A stretch of 63,865 nt of DNA from Rhizobium sp. Q54 (lineage in GTDB: Bacteria; Bacteroidota; Bacteroidia; Flavobacteriales; Flavobacteriaceae), in assembly GCA_943328505.2 (NCBI GenBank), contig CALQAH020000008.1, positions 1 to 63,865 on the forward strand, read 5' to 3'. This document shows, piece by piece, positions 16,933-26,715 of the stretch. Position 1 is the stretch's first letter; each line of letters starts with the position of its first letter. The notes beneath the pieces were generated by a model. The model searched no databases. It was not told the origin of the DNA and saw nothing but the letters and a program-made list of their open reading frames with translations. The translations under genes and the position numbers were made by a program.

Positions 16933-19332
16933 ATGATGAAAAAAAATGATACCTCTCTAGTTTCTATTCTGTTTTTAGCAGGACTTTTGTTTGGCATTTT
17001 TTATTTTATGATGCCACAAGACTATGACAAAAGTGAAGCGCTACTTTCCGAATTCTCAACTCAAAGAGCATTTGCTAAAGTAAAATCTATTGCAGCAAAA
17101 CCTCATTTTGTGGGTTCTAAAAATCACGAAGTTGTTGCGCAATATCTTCAAAAAGAATTGCAAAATTTAGGTTTAGAGGCTTCGTTTCAAGAAGGTTTTT
17201 GCATGATTGAAAACGGTACACTTGTTAAATCGAAAAACATTATAGCTCGAATAAAAGGCACTAATTCTTCAAAAGCATTAGTATTACTTTCACATTATGA
17301 TAGTGCGCCCCATTCGTTTTCAAAAGGCGCAAGTGACGACGCGTCTGGAGTAGCGACTATTCTGGAAAGTGTTCGTGCTTTTTTGTATAATAAAACAAAA
17401 CATAAAAACGATATTATTATTCTTTTCACGGATGCTGAAGAACTTGGATTAAATGGCGCTGCTCTTTTTGTGAAAGATCACAAATGGGCTTCATCAGTTG
17501 GTTTAGTTTTAAATTTTGAAGCTAGAGGAAGTTCAGGGCCAAGTTATATGTTGATGGAAACCAACCAAGGCAATGCAAATATGGTCGATGCTTTTACGGC
17601 GGCCAACGTGAAATATCCAGTATCCAATTCGTTGATGTACAGTATTTATAAAATGTTACCTAACGATACCGATTTAACTGTTTTCAGAGAAAAAGGGAAT
17701 ATACAAGGGTTTAACTTTGCATTCATTGACAACCATTTTAATTACCACACGGCTCAAGATACTCCTGAGAATTTAGATCAAAAAACACTCATGCATCAGG
17801 GAACTTATTTGATGCCATTGCTTACTTATTTTTCAAATACCGATTTAAATAATTTGAATACTTCAGAGGACAAAGTGTATTTTAATATTCCATTTGCGTT
17901 TGTTAACTATCCTTTTGCATGGATAGTACCCATGTTCATAGGTACATGTATTCTTTTTATAGTATTAATTTTTGTTGGTTTAGGGAAACGCACTTTAAAA
18001 ATGCGCGACATCTTTATTGGATTTATTCCACTTCTTTCATCAATTATTGTTGCAGGACTAGTAACGTATTTAGGTTGGAAAATTTTACTTTCAGTTTATC
18101 CTCAATACAACGATATTCTTCAAGGATTTACTTATAATGGACATGATTACATTTATGCATTTGTGTGTTTAACTTTAGCGATTTGTTTTTTATTGTATCA
18201 TAAAAACGGAAAAAATAATCCTGAAATGAATCAAATGATTGCGCCATTATTTATTTGGTTACTACTAAATTTAGGAATTTCAATTTCTTTAAAAGGAGCA
18301 GGATTTTTAATAATTCCCGTTTTATCTAGCCTGTTGATGCTAGGTTATTTTGTACTTACTCAAAAAAGCAGTTGGTTTTTAAATATTGTATTTGCTATTC
18401 CAACATTACTACTTTTAGCACCCTTTATTCAAATGTTCCCAATCGGTTTAGGCTTAAAAATTTTAGTGGGAAGTTCCATTTTAACAGTGTTAAGTTTTAC
18501 TTTGTTGTTGCCTATTTTCGGTTCGTTTACACGAAAAGGAATTTGGTCGTTGGCTTTCTTTTTAATTGCGATAGGATTCTTCTTCAAAGCTCATCAATCT
18601 TCAGATTATGTGAATGGAAAAGCAAAACCAAATAGTTTATTATATGTTTTAGATGCAGATAAAAATAAAGCCAATTGGACTACTTATGATACTAATTTAG
18701 ACGAATGGACAAAAGTGTATTTGGGTGAAAACCCCCAAACAGCTTCAGAATTAAATACCACAAAATTGTATAGCAAATACGGTTCTGAATTTACGTTCAT
18801 GGCAAAAGCTGATTTAAAAAAGATACCAAAACCAACTGTAGAATTCCTTCGTGATACCATTAAAGGGAACCAAAGACTTTTGAAAATTTTGATTACTCCT
18901 AACAGAAAAGTAAATCGCTATGACATTTACACCAATGAATTAATGAAAATTCATAATTTAAAAGCCAATGGAGTGAAATCTTTAGATTTGAATAGCAATA
19001 TTATTACTAAGAATAAAAGCTCAAAAATTATAACCTATTATGTTGTTGATAATTTGCCTTTAGAGTTTGAATTTTCAATTCCAAAAGATCAAAAAGTGAC
19101 AATGCATCTTCGTGAAAGTTCATTCGATTTATTGAATAATCCTTTAATTAAGGTCCAAAAAAGAAAAAATTGGATGATTCCAACTCCTTTTGTTTTAAAC
19201 GATGCTGTGGTTATTATGCAAACCATTAAACAAACTTCAAAACCAGTAGTTTCTGATGTCGTTAAAAAATTCTACCCTAAGACGAGCGAAATTATAAAAG
19301 GCACAATTCAAAAAGCTAATGAAACAAATTAG
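16933..19332 (+). CDS. M28-family zinc aminopeptidase-like protein with multi-pass membrane domain
   Basis: The 799-residue protein has an N-terminal membrane anchor (about residues 9-27), then an M28 peptidase domain. Zinc ligands are visible as HYDSAPHS (H near 124), GASDDASGVA, TDAEELGL (catalytic and metal-binding glutamates) and the histidine in NYHTAQDTPEN. From about residue 325 there are eight or so hydrophobic spans, followed by a soluble beta-rich C-terminal domain. The layout resembles ER-type M28 proteins such as ERMP1 and many Bacteroidota proteins. It is probably an inner-membrane exopeptidase facing the periplasm. Its 3' end overlaps the next gene by 14 nt. Confidence 0.85.
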   Translation: MMKKNDTSLVSILFLAGLLFGIFYFMMPQDYDKSEALLSEFSTQRAFAKVKSIAAKPHFVGSKNHEVVAQYLQKELQNLGLEASFQEGFCMIENGTLVKSKNIIARIKGTNSSKALVLLSHYDSAPHSFSKGASDDASGVATILESVRAFLYNKTKHKNDIIILFTDAEELGLNGAALFVKDHKWASSVGLVLNFEARGSSGPSYMLMETNQGNANMVDAFTAANVKYPVSNSLMYSIYKMLPNDTDLTVFREKGNIQGFNFAFIDNHFNYHTAQDTPENLDQKTLMHQGTYLMPLLTYFSNTDLNNLNTSEDKVYFNIPFAFVNYPFAWIVPMFIGTCILFIVLIFVGLGKRTLKMRDIFIGFIPLLSSIIVAGLVTYLGWKILLSVYPQYNDILQGFTYNGHDYIYAFVCLTLAICFLLYHKNGKNNPEMNQMIAPLFIWLLLNLGISISLKGAGFLIIPVLSSLLMLGYFVLTQKSSWFLNIVFAIPTLLLLAPFIQMFPIGLGLKILVGSSILTVLSFTLLLPIFGSFTRKGIWSLAFFLIAIGFFFKAHQSSDYVNGKAKPNSLLYVLDADKNKANWTTYDTNLDEWTKVYLGENPQTASELNTTKLYSKYGSEFTFMAKADLKKIPKPTVEFLRDTIKGNQRLLKILITPNRKVNRYDIYTNELMKIHNLKANGVKSLDLNSNIITKNKSSKIITYYVVDNLPLEFEFSIPKDQKVTMHLRESSFDLLNNPLIKVQKRKNWMIPTPFVLNDAVVIMQTIKQTSKPVVSDVVKKFYPKTSEIIKGTIQKANETN

Positions 19333-20137
19333 CATTCTTGGTTGTGGTTGGTTAGGACTGCCTTTAGCAATCACTTTGCTTAAAAATGGATTGAAAGTAA
19401 AAGGTTCTACTACCTCCGAAGCAAAAATTGCTTTATTAGAAAAAAATGGAATAGTGCCTTTTCTAATTTCCCTTTCTGAGAAACAAATTCTTGGGGATAC
19501 GGCAGAATTTTTAGAAAACTCAACAGTTCTCATCATAAATATTCCTCCCAAATTAAAAGGGAATTTGAATGAAAATTTTGTTGCAAAGATTCGAAATTTT
19601 ATACCGTTTATTGAAAAATCATTAATTCAGAATGTTTTATTTATTAGTTCTACTGCGGTTTATACCGATGATAATTCTATAATTACAGAAGAAACGATTC
19701 CTAATCCAACTACCGAAAGTGGAAAGCAACTTTTGGAAGTAGAACAATTGTTGTTAAACAACGAAAATTTCCAAACTGTAATCCTGCGTTTTGGCGGATT
19801 GATAGGAGAAGAGAGGCATCCAATACATTTTTTATCAGGAAGAAAGGCTATTGAAAACCCAAATGCTCCAATAAACTTAATACATCAAAAGGATTGTATA
19901 GGAATTATAGAAAAAATTCTTGAACAAGCTCAGGACAACAAACATTTTTGGAATGAAATATATAATGCTGTTGCTCCTTTTCATCCTTCTAGAAAAGCGT
20001 ATTACACCCAAAAAGCAATGGATTTAAATTTATCAATACCTGAATTTGTAGAAGATATAGAATCGGTTGGAAAAATAATTATGAGCGATAAAGTAGAAAA
20101 AAGGTTGGGTTATAAATTCATAAATAATTTATTATGA
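19319..20137 (+). CDS. NAD(P)-binding epimerase/dehydratase-like protein (YeeZ-like SDR)
   Basis: The 272-residue protein begins with a Rossmann nucleotide site (ISILGCGWLGLPLA), then has an SSTAVY segment near residue 115 and a RFGGLIGEERHP block near 160, typical of extended SDR proteins of the YeeZ type. The usual YxxxK catalytic pair is not clear, so it may act as a binding or regulatory protein. It overlaps the upstream M28 gene by 14 nt and the downstream small membrane-protein gene by 4 nt (ATGA). All three are therefore likely one transcript. Confidence 0.8.
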   Translation: MKQISILGCGWLGLPLAITLLKNGLKVKGSTTSEAKIALLEKNGIVPFLISLSEKQILGDTAEFLENSTVLIINIPPKLKGNLNENFVAKIRNFIPFIEKSLIQNVLFISSTAVYTDDNSIITEETIPNPTTESGKQLLEVEQLLLNNENFQTVILRFGGLIGEERHPIHFLSGRKAIENPNAPINLIHQKDCIGIIEKILEQAQDNKHFWNEIYNAVAPFHPSRKAYYTQKAMDLNLSIPEFVEDIESVGKIIMSDKVEKRLGYKFINNLL

Positions 20138-20379
20138 ATGCCAATGATATTCTTGGTGCCATTGGGGTAGGAATAATTTTGTTAGCCTATTTTTTGAGTA
20201 TCTTTTCTTGGATAAAAAAAGAGGGTATTTTGTTTTATATGATGAATATTATTGGAGCAAGTATTGCTTGTATTACTTCTTATTTAATCAACTATATGCC
20301 TTTTGTTATTCCGGAATGATTTTGGGTTATTGTAAGTATAGTGGGTTTACTAAAAAGCATAAAAAAACCTCAAGATTAA
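20134..20379 (+). pseudogene. CBU_0592-like small membrane protein gene interrupted by an in-frame TGA
   Basis: The gene starts in a 4-nt overlap with the upstream epimerase-like gene and encodes two membrane spans (GAIGVGIILLAYFLSIF and MNIIGASIACITSYLI). The first stop is TGA at 20317-20319 after 61 codons. The same frame stays open for 19 more codons and reads FWVIVSIVGLLKSIKKPQD before TAA at 20377. That is just how CBU_0592-family proteins end (a third amphipathic span with W, S and GL.K). A GGA-to-TGA change would explain this. A sequencing error or readthrough is also possible. The truncated product may still be made. Confidence 0.6.
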
Positions 20380-20392
20380 CTTGAGGGTTTTT
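20361..20392. terminator. Bidirectional terminator
   Basis: A-rich run plus CCTCAAG (20368-20374) and CTTGAGG (20380-20386) plus T-run, between convergent genes. The stop of the extended upstream frame lies in its loop. Confidence 0.88.
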
Positions 20393-20399
20393 AAAATTT

Positions 20400-22451
20400 T
20401 TACCAAATTTTTACTCTTTTATCTGGATTAATATACATTCCATCACCTTCTTTAATATCGAAAGCTTTATAAAAGGTATCTAAATTTTGAATTGGAACAT
20501 AAGCTCTATACATTCCAGGTGAATGTGGGTCGGTTTTAACTTGATTTTTCAGGGCTTCATCACGCATTTTACTTCTCCAAATAGTAGCCCAAGAAATGAA
20601 TAATCGTTGTTCTGGAGTATATCCATCAATTAAACCAGGATTTCCATTTTCTTTTAAATACAATTGTAAACCATCGTAGGCAGCATTTATTCCTCCTAAA
20701 TCGCCAATGTTTTCACCTAATGTAAATTTACCATCTACGTGAATTCCTGGCAATGGCTCTAAAGCAGAATATTGATCTGCTAATGAAGTTCCTAATGCTG
20801 TAAATTTAGTCAAATCATCTGCTGTCCACCAATCTACAAGATTTCCTTCAGCATTGTAGGTTGCACCTTGATCGTCAAAACCATGTGAAATTTCATGACC
20901 AATAACAGCACCAATTCCACCATAGTTAACGGCTTCATCAGCTTGATAATTATAGAATGGCGGTTGTAAAATAGCTGCTGGAAAAACAATTTCGTTATAA
21001 GAAGGATTGTAGTAAGCATTTACAGTTTGCGGTGACATTCCCCATTCGGTTTTATCCACGGGTTTGTTTAATTTTGATAAACTATCTTCCCAACCCCATT
21101 GATTTGCATTATTAATATTTTCAAAATAACTTCCGCCTTCTTCTGGACTTTTAATCGTTAATGTAGAGTAATCTTTCCATTTGTCAGGATATCCAATTTT
21201 TATGGTTAAGCCATTTAATTTCTCAATAGCTTTTATTTTTGTCTCAGCAGACATCCATGTTAAATTGTTGATTCTGTTTTCATAAGCTCGCATAACATTT
21301 TTAATCATTTTGAAAGCTTTATCTTTAGCTTCAGCTGGAAACATTTTTTCAACATATAATTTTCCCAATGCTTCACCAACAGTTCCGTTAACTACTTGAA
21401 GCGCTTTTTCATGACGTGGTCTTTGTTTCAATGCGCCTGTTAGTGTTTTTCCGTAAAATTCCCAGTTAGCCGTTTCAATATCGGTTGATAATTGCGAAGC
21501 TGAACCTCTTAATAGCATCCAACGCATATAAGCCTTCCAGTCATCTACTTTATTTTCGGTGAAAATTGTTTGAAGTGCAGCAATATATTTAGGTTGAGAT
21601 ACAATAACCGTATCTATTTTTGTGATTCCAATACCTTTTAAATAAGAGTTCCAATCTATTATGGATGCCATTTTTTGTAAATCACCAATAGCTGTAGGGT
21701 TGTATTGTTTTTTTGGATCTCTTCTTTCAACCCTGTCTAATCTTGGTTTTGACATGGCGATTTCTAAAGCAAGAATTTTTTCAGCATCTGTCTTTGCTTT
21801 ATCTGCACTTGCCCCTAAAAAAGTTAACATTCGAGCGACATGTGCTTGATATTTTTCACGTTTTTCTTTAGAATCTTTATCATCCGAAACATAATAATCT
21901 CTATCAGGCAAACCTAATGCACCAACTCCAAGACTTACTGAATTTTTATTGCTGTTTTTGTCATCAGCTCCAATTCCAAATCCAAAAAAACCTGCACCTC
22001 CGCCTTTTGCTTCGACTTCCATCAGCAATTTTTGCAAATCTTTAATGTTTTTTACAGCATCAATTTTTGCTAAATGTGGTTTTAAAGGAGTAATTCCTTG
22101 TTTGTTTCTAGCCACAGTATCCATAGCAGCTTTGTACATATTGATTGCTTTCCCTTGGTCTGTATTTGACTTGTATTTAGGGTTTTTAGTAGCCTCTTTT
22201 AAAATAGTCAACGCATCTTTATCCGTATTTTGACGTAACTCATCAAAACTTCCCCAACGTGTTTTGTCCGCAGGTATTTCAGTGTTTTTTAGCCATGTTC
22301 CATTTACAAAATTGAAGAAATTATCATTTGGCTTCACCGATTTATCCATTAAGGAAACATTGATTCCTGGGGTTTTTTGGGCATTAACTTGAACTATACT
22401 AAAAAAGGCGATTACAGCTAATAATATTTTTGATGTTTTTTTAAAATACAT
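20400..22451 (-). CDS. M13-family (neprilysin/PepO-type) zinc metallopeptidase
   Basis: The 683-residue protein has a signal peptide (MYFKKTSKILLAVIAFFSIVQVNAQ) and the two M13 domains. The zinc motif HEISHGFDDQG starts at residue 519, and the third ligand glutamate lies in GENIGDLGG about 60 residues later. NAYYNPSYNEIVFPAAILQPPF and the C-terminal sequence CR/KVW-like (KRVKIW) are characteristic. These enzymes cut short peptides, here in the periplasm or at the cell surface. The gene starts 4 nt after the stop of a large T9SS-secreted protein gene, so the two are co-transcribed. Confidence 0.93.
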   Translation of the reverse strand: MYFKKTSKILLAVIAFFSIVQVNAQKTPGINVSLMDKSVKPNDNFFNFVNGTWLKNTEIPADKTRWGSFDELRQNTDKDALTILKEATKNPKYKSNTDQGKAINMYKAAMDTVARNKQGITPLKPHLAKIDAVKNIKDLQKLLMEVEAKGGGAGFFGFGIGADDKNSNKNSVSLGVGALGLPDRDYYVSDDKDSKEKREKYQAHVARMLTFLGASADKAKTDAEKILALEIAMSKPRLDRVERRDPKKQYNPTAIGDLQKMASIIDWNSYLKGIGITKIDTVIVSQPKYIAALQTIFTENKVDDWKAYMRWMLLRGSASQLSTDIETANWEFYGKTLTGALKQRPRHEKALQVVNGTVGEALGKLYVEKMFPAEAKDKAFKMIKNVMRAYENRINNLTWMSAETKIKAIEKLNGLTIKIGYPDKWKDYSTLTIKSPEEGGSYFENINNANQWGWEDSLSKLNKPVDKTEWGMSPQTVNAYYNPSYNEIVFPAAILQPPFYNYQADEAVNYGGIGAVIGHEISHGFDDQGATYNAEGNLVDWWTADDLTKFTALGTSLADQYSALEPLPGIHVDGKFTLGENIGDLGGINAAYDGLQLYLKENGNPGLIDGYTPEQRLFISWATIWRSKMRDEALKNQVKTDPHSPGMYRAYVPIQNLDTFYKAFDIKEGDGMYINPDKRVKIW

Positions 22452-22455
22452 GAAT

Positions 22456-25400
22456 TTAGTTTTTTATAATTCTTTTTACAGTTGTTTGATTGTCTGATTT
22501 AATTCTAACAAAATAAATACCACTTGAGACAGATGTCAAATCAAGTTGAGCGCTATTATTTGTCAAAGGAATATTATTTTTCTTAAGTATTATTTTTCCT
22601 GTTACATCAAATACTTCTAATTCTTCTAAGTTAATATTACCAGTATAAATAGTAAAATTACCGTTAGATGGGTTTGGAGAGATTACAATTTTATTAATGT
22701 CAAAAGTTTCATTGGCTAATGTTCCACCAATTAAAAAATCATCAACAATAACGCCTAGTTGATTTACTGCTTCATCTGATTGGAAAACAATTCTGAAAAT
22801 GATATTAGTTGGAGATCCTAAAGAGGCTAATGAATAATTGTAAGTTCGTAATGTAGTATCCGTTCCTGTCCATTGCCCTCCTACACAATTGTAGCAATCG
22901 GTTCCACTAGTTTGCGGCGTTCTGTTGCTGTTGTACCAGTTTGTTCCTTGAACTCCTAAAACTTGCCAGTTTTGACCAGAATCAGTTGAATATTGAACAT
23001 AAACAATATCCCAATTTATCTCTAAGTCAAATGCCATTTTAAAACTAATTTCAGGATTTGTAAGATTGGTTAAATTATAACATTGAGAAATCAAATAGGC
23101 TTTTGTTAAATCAGGATGGTTACCGGTTGTATTGGTAGTATACACTACACTTGTTGATGCAAGAGCACTTCCAACTCTAAAGCCACGAGTCCATAACCCA
23201 GTTGTGCTTCCTTCATTATAATCTAATAAAGCGTTCGTTGCTAATTCAAAAGTATTAGTAACATTTACCGTTCCTGAATCATTGATATAAAATATGGAAG
23301 TTCCAATATTATTATCTGAAAAAGCATCGTTTGGGGCAATGGAATTTACTCCAAATGTATAGGCGCCTTTTGCTAAAGTTTCTTGAGGTAAGTCAACCGA
23401 AATAGTTTCAGAAGGATTTATATTTCCTGACCAGTTTGTTGAGTAAGGTGTTCCGTTTAATGTGTAATTAATTGTAGCACTGCTTATTGGGTTTAATCCA
23501 TTGTTTTTCACTAAAACTTGCGGAGAAATTTGTCCATCACAATCAACAGCCCCAAAATTTGGACTAGTGACTCCAACAAATTTAATATCATCTGTTGGTG
23601 CTAAAAATGGAATTGAAGCTTGCCAAGCACCTCTCCCATATGTAGAGGCAATTATTTTACTGTCTTCAAGGTTTATTTCTAAATCAGTCACAGATACATT
23701 AGGTAAATTAGTATCAAATGGTTCCCATTGTGACATAGTATCATCACGATAATAAACGCCTAAGCTAGTTCCAATATATAATGGGTTATTGCTGTTTCTT
23801 CCTTGGTGAACGATAATATTTTTACCAATATTTGGCAAACCTTGATTAATTGAAGTAAAAGCAGCGCCTCCATTAGTTGATTTTAAAGCTTCGCCTCCGG
23901 TTCCTCCAGTTGTTAAATAAACAATATTACTATTAGAAGAATGAACATCAATAGAGGTAATGCCAGCACTAGCGGAATACACTAAAACAAAGGTAACGCC
24001 TCTATTAGTACTTTTATATAAAGATGCACCATTGGAGACATACATATTATTATCATTTGAAGGATCAACCGCCATATTTTCAATGTCGCCCGAACCAATT
24101 TGATCTGTGCTTTGTTGAACCCAAGCGCCACCAGTTAATTTATACACTCTAGAATATCCAGCAAATAACTCTCCTGCTGAGTTGATTAGCATGGGAGTAA
24201 TCCAGTTTCCACCCGTATCATTTGTGCCGGTTTCAAGAGCCGGTCCAGCTGCAGAAGAGGATAATGAAGTTCCAGCATTACTACTAATAAATAGTGATTG
24301 ACCATAATATAAAAAGCCATAACAGATATTACTGTTTGTTGGGTCAATTGCGTTATCCATTCCATCTCCACCATGATAACTTTTCCATAAATTAGTGTCG
24401 TAAAAATAACCACCATTATCTTGAAAACCTGCGGAAACTCTTGTTGCCGTTTGTTTGGAAACAGATATCTTATAGATTTGGCTAATTTGAGCTTCAGCAG
24501 TTTTGTCTACAAAAGCGGTTCCATTTGTTTCAGAAAGATAAATCCCTCCATCACTTCCACAAAATAATTTATTACCAAAAAAACGCAAATAATGAATATC
24601 GGCGTGAGTAAATGTTGCGTTTAAAGTAGCCCAATCATTTAGCTTGGTTGAATTAACACCACCATTTGTTGATTTCCAAACATTTAAACAACCAGTGTAA
24701 AGTTCGTCTTGATTGGTTTGTGAAACGGCAAGCGCTAAGTCGTACCAAGCTTGTGTGCTTTCAAAAATATCGGTAGTTCCTGAAGTTTTTGTCCAGTTTG
24801 TTCCACCATTCGTAGAACGATAAATTCCTTGAAAACCAAAACTTGATGTAGCACTAAGAATATAGATGTAATTTGCATTTGCTGCTGTTACATCCATAAT
24901 TAATCTTCCAGACGAAAGAGGTAATCCAGTAATAATAGCGGTAAAAGAGGTTCCTGAATTAGTGGAACGATAGAATCTATTGTTTGAAACAGCATAAACA
25001 GTATTCGCATCACCAGGTTTTAACCTAATTCTACCTTGAGCAAAATCTCCAGCTTGTGATAAGGTCCATGTAACACCCGCATCAATAGTTTTGTAAATAC
25101 CATCAGAAGTTGCACACCATAACATATTAGAATTAGTTGGATTGATAATGATATCTCCAGCTGATTTATTAGTAGTTGTAAAAGTTAAACCCGTTGTATT
25201 CCAAGTAACTCCACCATCAATAGACTTCATAACCCCTACAGAATAGGAGTCATTTGCATCACAATCTCCAGTGGCAATATAAATTATGTTTGAGTTATTG
25301 TGATCCACTGCAATTCCAGAAACGCCAATTTGAGGTAAATTATCAGACATTGCGGTCCAAGAAGAGGCGGCATTTGTTGATTTCCATATTCCTCCGGCAG

Positions 25401-25857
25401 GTGTACCCATGTATACTACATTTGGATTTGATGGGTCGACATGTACAACATTGACTCTTCCACGTGCTCTTGTAGTGCCTAAAGTTGCATTTGCAAAAGG
25501 TCCTATAGGTTCCCAATTGCTAGGAGGAAGAAGTGCATTAGCTGAATTTTTATTATTTGCTCTTGATTTTTTTTCATTGTAAGCATTCCACATTTCTTGT
25601 GGTGTAATTAAAAATCCTTGTGCATTTGTTTTATTACGCCAGTGATTTTCCCAACGCATGAAGGGTTTGTATCCACTTCCTTTTTGGGAGCGATCTCTAG
25701 TTAACCAATATTGGTCGAAAGAAGCAACCAATTCATCAATAGTTGCCTGACCTGCTTTTGCTTTAGCATTATTAGTAATCCATGGAGCATTTCGGTTATA
25801 TTGTGGATAAACCAAAATACAATTAAAAAACATAATTAATAGTGCTATTTTTTTCAT
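22456..25857 (-). CDS. Secreted beta-propeller (sortilin/BNR-repeat) protein with T9SS sorting tail
   Basis: The 1133-residue protein has a signal peptide (MKKIALLIMFFNCILVYPQ). The first two-thirds carry repeated VPS10/sortilin or BNR-type blades, with recurring patterns such as DPSNPNVVYMGT..GG.WKS and SxDGGVTWN. Then comes a CARDB/Ig-like segment, a jelly-roll-like domain with four cysteines near residue 960-1000, and a type A T9SS tail (ISPNPSNGNF, ending TVKRIIKN). Proteins of this kind are exported across the outer membrane and may bind or degrade glycans or proteins; the substrate is unknown. It lies upstream of the M13 peptidase gene in an operon. Confidence 0.85.
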   Translation of the reverse strand: MKKIALLIMFFNCILVYPQYNRNAPWITNNAKAKAGQATIDELVASFDQYWLTRDRSQKGSGYKPFMRWENHWRNKTNAQGFLITPQEMWNAYNEKKSRANNKNSANALLPPSNWEPIGPFANATLGTTRARGRVNVVHVDPSNPNVVYMGTPAGGIWKSTNAASSWTAMSDNLPQIGVSGIAVDHNNSNIIYIATGDCDANDSYSVGVMKSIDGGVTWNTTGLTFTTTNKSAGDIIINPTNSNMLWCATSDGIYKTIDAGVTWTLSQAGDFAQGRIRLKPGDANTVYAVSNNRFYRSTNSGTSFTAIITGLPLSSGRLIMDVTAANANYIYILSATSSFGFQGIYRSTNGGTNWTKTSGTTDIFESTQAWYDLALAVSQTNQDELYTGCLNVWKSTNGGVNSTKLNDWATLNATFTHADIHYLRFFGNKLFCGSDGGIYLSETNGTAFVDKTAEAQISQIYKISVSKQTATRVSAGFQDNGGYFYDTNLWKSYHGGDGMDNAIDPTNSNICYGFLYYGQSLFISSNAGTSLSSSAAGPALETGTNDTGGNWITPMLINSAGELFAGYSRVYKLTGGAWVQQSTDQIGSGDIENMAVDPSNDNNMYVSNGASLYKSTNRGVTFVLVYSASAGITSIDVHSSNSNIVYLTTGGTGGEALKSTNGGAAFTSINQGLPNIGKNIIVHQGRNSNNPLYIGTSLGVYYRDDTMSQWEPFDTNLPNVSVTDLEINLEDSKIIASTYGRGAWQASIPFLAPTDDIKFVGVTSPNFGAVDCDGQISPQVLVKNNGLNPISSATINYTLNGTPYSTNWSGNINPSETISVDLPQETLAKGAYTFGVNSIAPNDAFSDNNIGTSIFYINDSGTVNVTNTFELATNALLDYNEGSTTGLWTRGFRVGSALASTSVVYTTNTTGNHPDLTKAYLISQCYNLTNLTNPEISFKMAFDLEINWDIVYVQYSTDSGQNWQVLGVQGTNWYNSNRTPQTSGTDCYNCVGGQWTGTDTTLRTYNYSLASLGSPTNIIFRIVFQSDEAVNQLGVIVDDFLIGGTLANETFDINKIVISPNPSNGNFTIYTGNINLEELEVFDVTGKIILKKNNIPLTNNSAQLDLTSVSSGIYFVRIKSDNQTTVKRIIKN

Positions 25858-25874
25858 TTTTCTTAAATTTTCCT

Positions 25875-25882
25875 CAAATATA
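25875..25882 (-). promoter_or_regulatory. -7 element for the propeller protein/M13 operon
   Basis: TATATTTG on the minus strand lies 18 nt upstream of the start codon. A TTTA about 18 bp further upstream could serve as -33. Confidence 0.5.
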
Positions 25883-25967
25883 ATTAATTTTCAAAATATA
25901 TAAAGGGTTTTAACATTGGTTGAACCGAATTCTTTCTTTAAGTTTTCCTAATTTTACAAAAAAAACA

Positions 25968-26633
25968 ATGTCACTTATTAAAAAATATAGAATATTCATA
26001 GGAGTGTTTTTAATTTTCTCAACGATAACAATATCATTGTTTTATAATGCCTTGAAGCCTCAAAAAGCATTGCCAATTTATAATCCGTCTGATATAAATC
26101 CAGAATTAGTGGATAGTACAGTGCAGTTCATTAGTAATTCACACACTATTGCAGACTTTTCTTTTACCAATCAAAATGGAAAAACAGTTACTCAAAAAGA
26201 CTACCAAGGGAAGATTTATGTTGCAGATTTTTTCTTTACAACCTGTGGTTCTATTTGTCCAATAATGACCACTAATATGGTAGAAATTCAAAAGACATTT
26301 CTACATAATAACAAAGTAAAACTTCTTTCACATTCCGTTTTACCTGACATTGATGAGGTTCCTATTTTGAAAAGATACGCAAAAAAAAATGGTGTAATTG
26401 ATAGCAAATGGAATTTAGTAACTGGTGATAAAAAAGAAATCTATCGTATGGCCAGAAAATCATATTTGGCTGTAAAATTGGGAAAACCGGAAGAATTTTA
26501 TGATATGGTTCATACCGAAAATTTTGTTCTTGTGGATACAAAACGAAGAGTTCGTGGTTTTTACGATGGGACCAAAAAAGTAGAAATCAAAAGATTAATT
26601 GAGGATATCAATTGGCTTTGTAACGAACAATAA
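25968..26633 (+). CDS. SCO1/SenC-family thioredoxin-fold copper protein
   Basis: The 221-residue protein is anchored by one N-terminal span (YRIFIGVFLIFSTITISLFY) with the domain in the periplasm. The thioredoxin fold carries the CxxxC copper/redox motif in TTCGSICPIM, and a conserved histidine lies in MVHTENFVLVD. SCO proteins help load the Cu-A site of cytochrome oxidase or act as thiol reductases. ATG 25968 was chosen over an upstream TTG (25920), which would precede the hydrophobic anchor with a poor N-terminus. It is upstream of feoAB but separated by an 81-bp region with its own promoter. Confidence 0.9.
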   Translation: MSLIKKYRIFIGVFLIFSTITISLFYNALKPQKALPIYNPSDINPELVDSTVQFISNSHTIADFSFTNQNGKTVTQKDYQGKIYVADFFFTTCGSICPIMTTNMVEIQKTFLHNNKVKLLSHSVLPDIDEVPILKRYAKKNGVIDSKWNLVTGDKKEIYRMARKSYLAVKLGKPEEFYDMVHTENFVLVDTKRRVRGFYDGTKKVEIKRLIEDINWLCNEQ

Positions 26634-26680
26634 TTAAATGTTAAACTGATTTTTATCATTTAATATTCTTTTTTTATCTG

Positions 26681-26715
26681 TACTTTTGCAATCTTAATTC
26701 AATCTAAATAAGATT
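26681..26715 (+). promoter_or_regulatory. feoAB promoter and candidate DtxR-family operator
   Basis: A -7 element TACTTTTG (26681-26688) is followed in the leader by AATCTAAATAAGATT (26701-26715), a palindrome with 5-bp arms AATCT/AGATT. Its first 13 bases are identical to the sequence directly before the start codon of the TonB receptor gene at 29193. The site touches the feoA start codon, so a bound repressor would block elongation or initiation. A DtxR-family gene lies 5 kb downstream. Confidence 0.55.
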
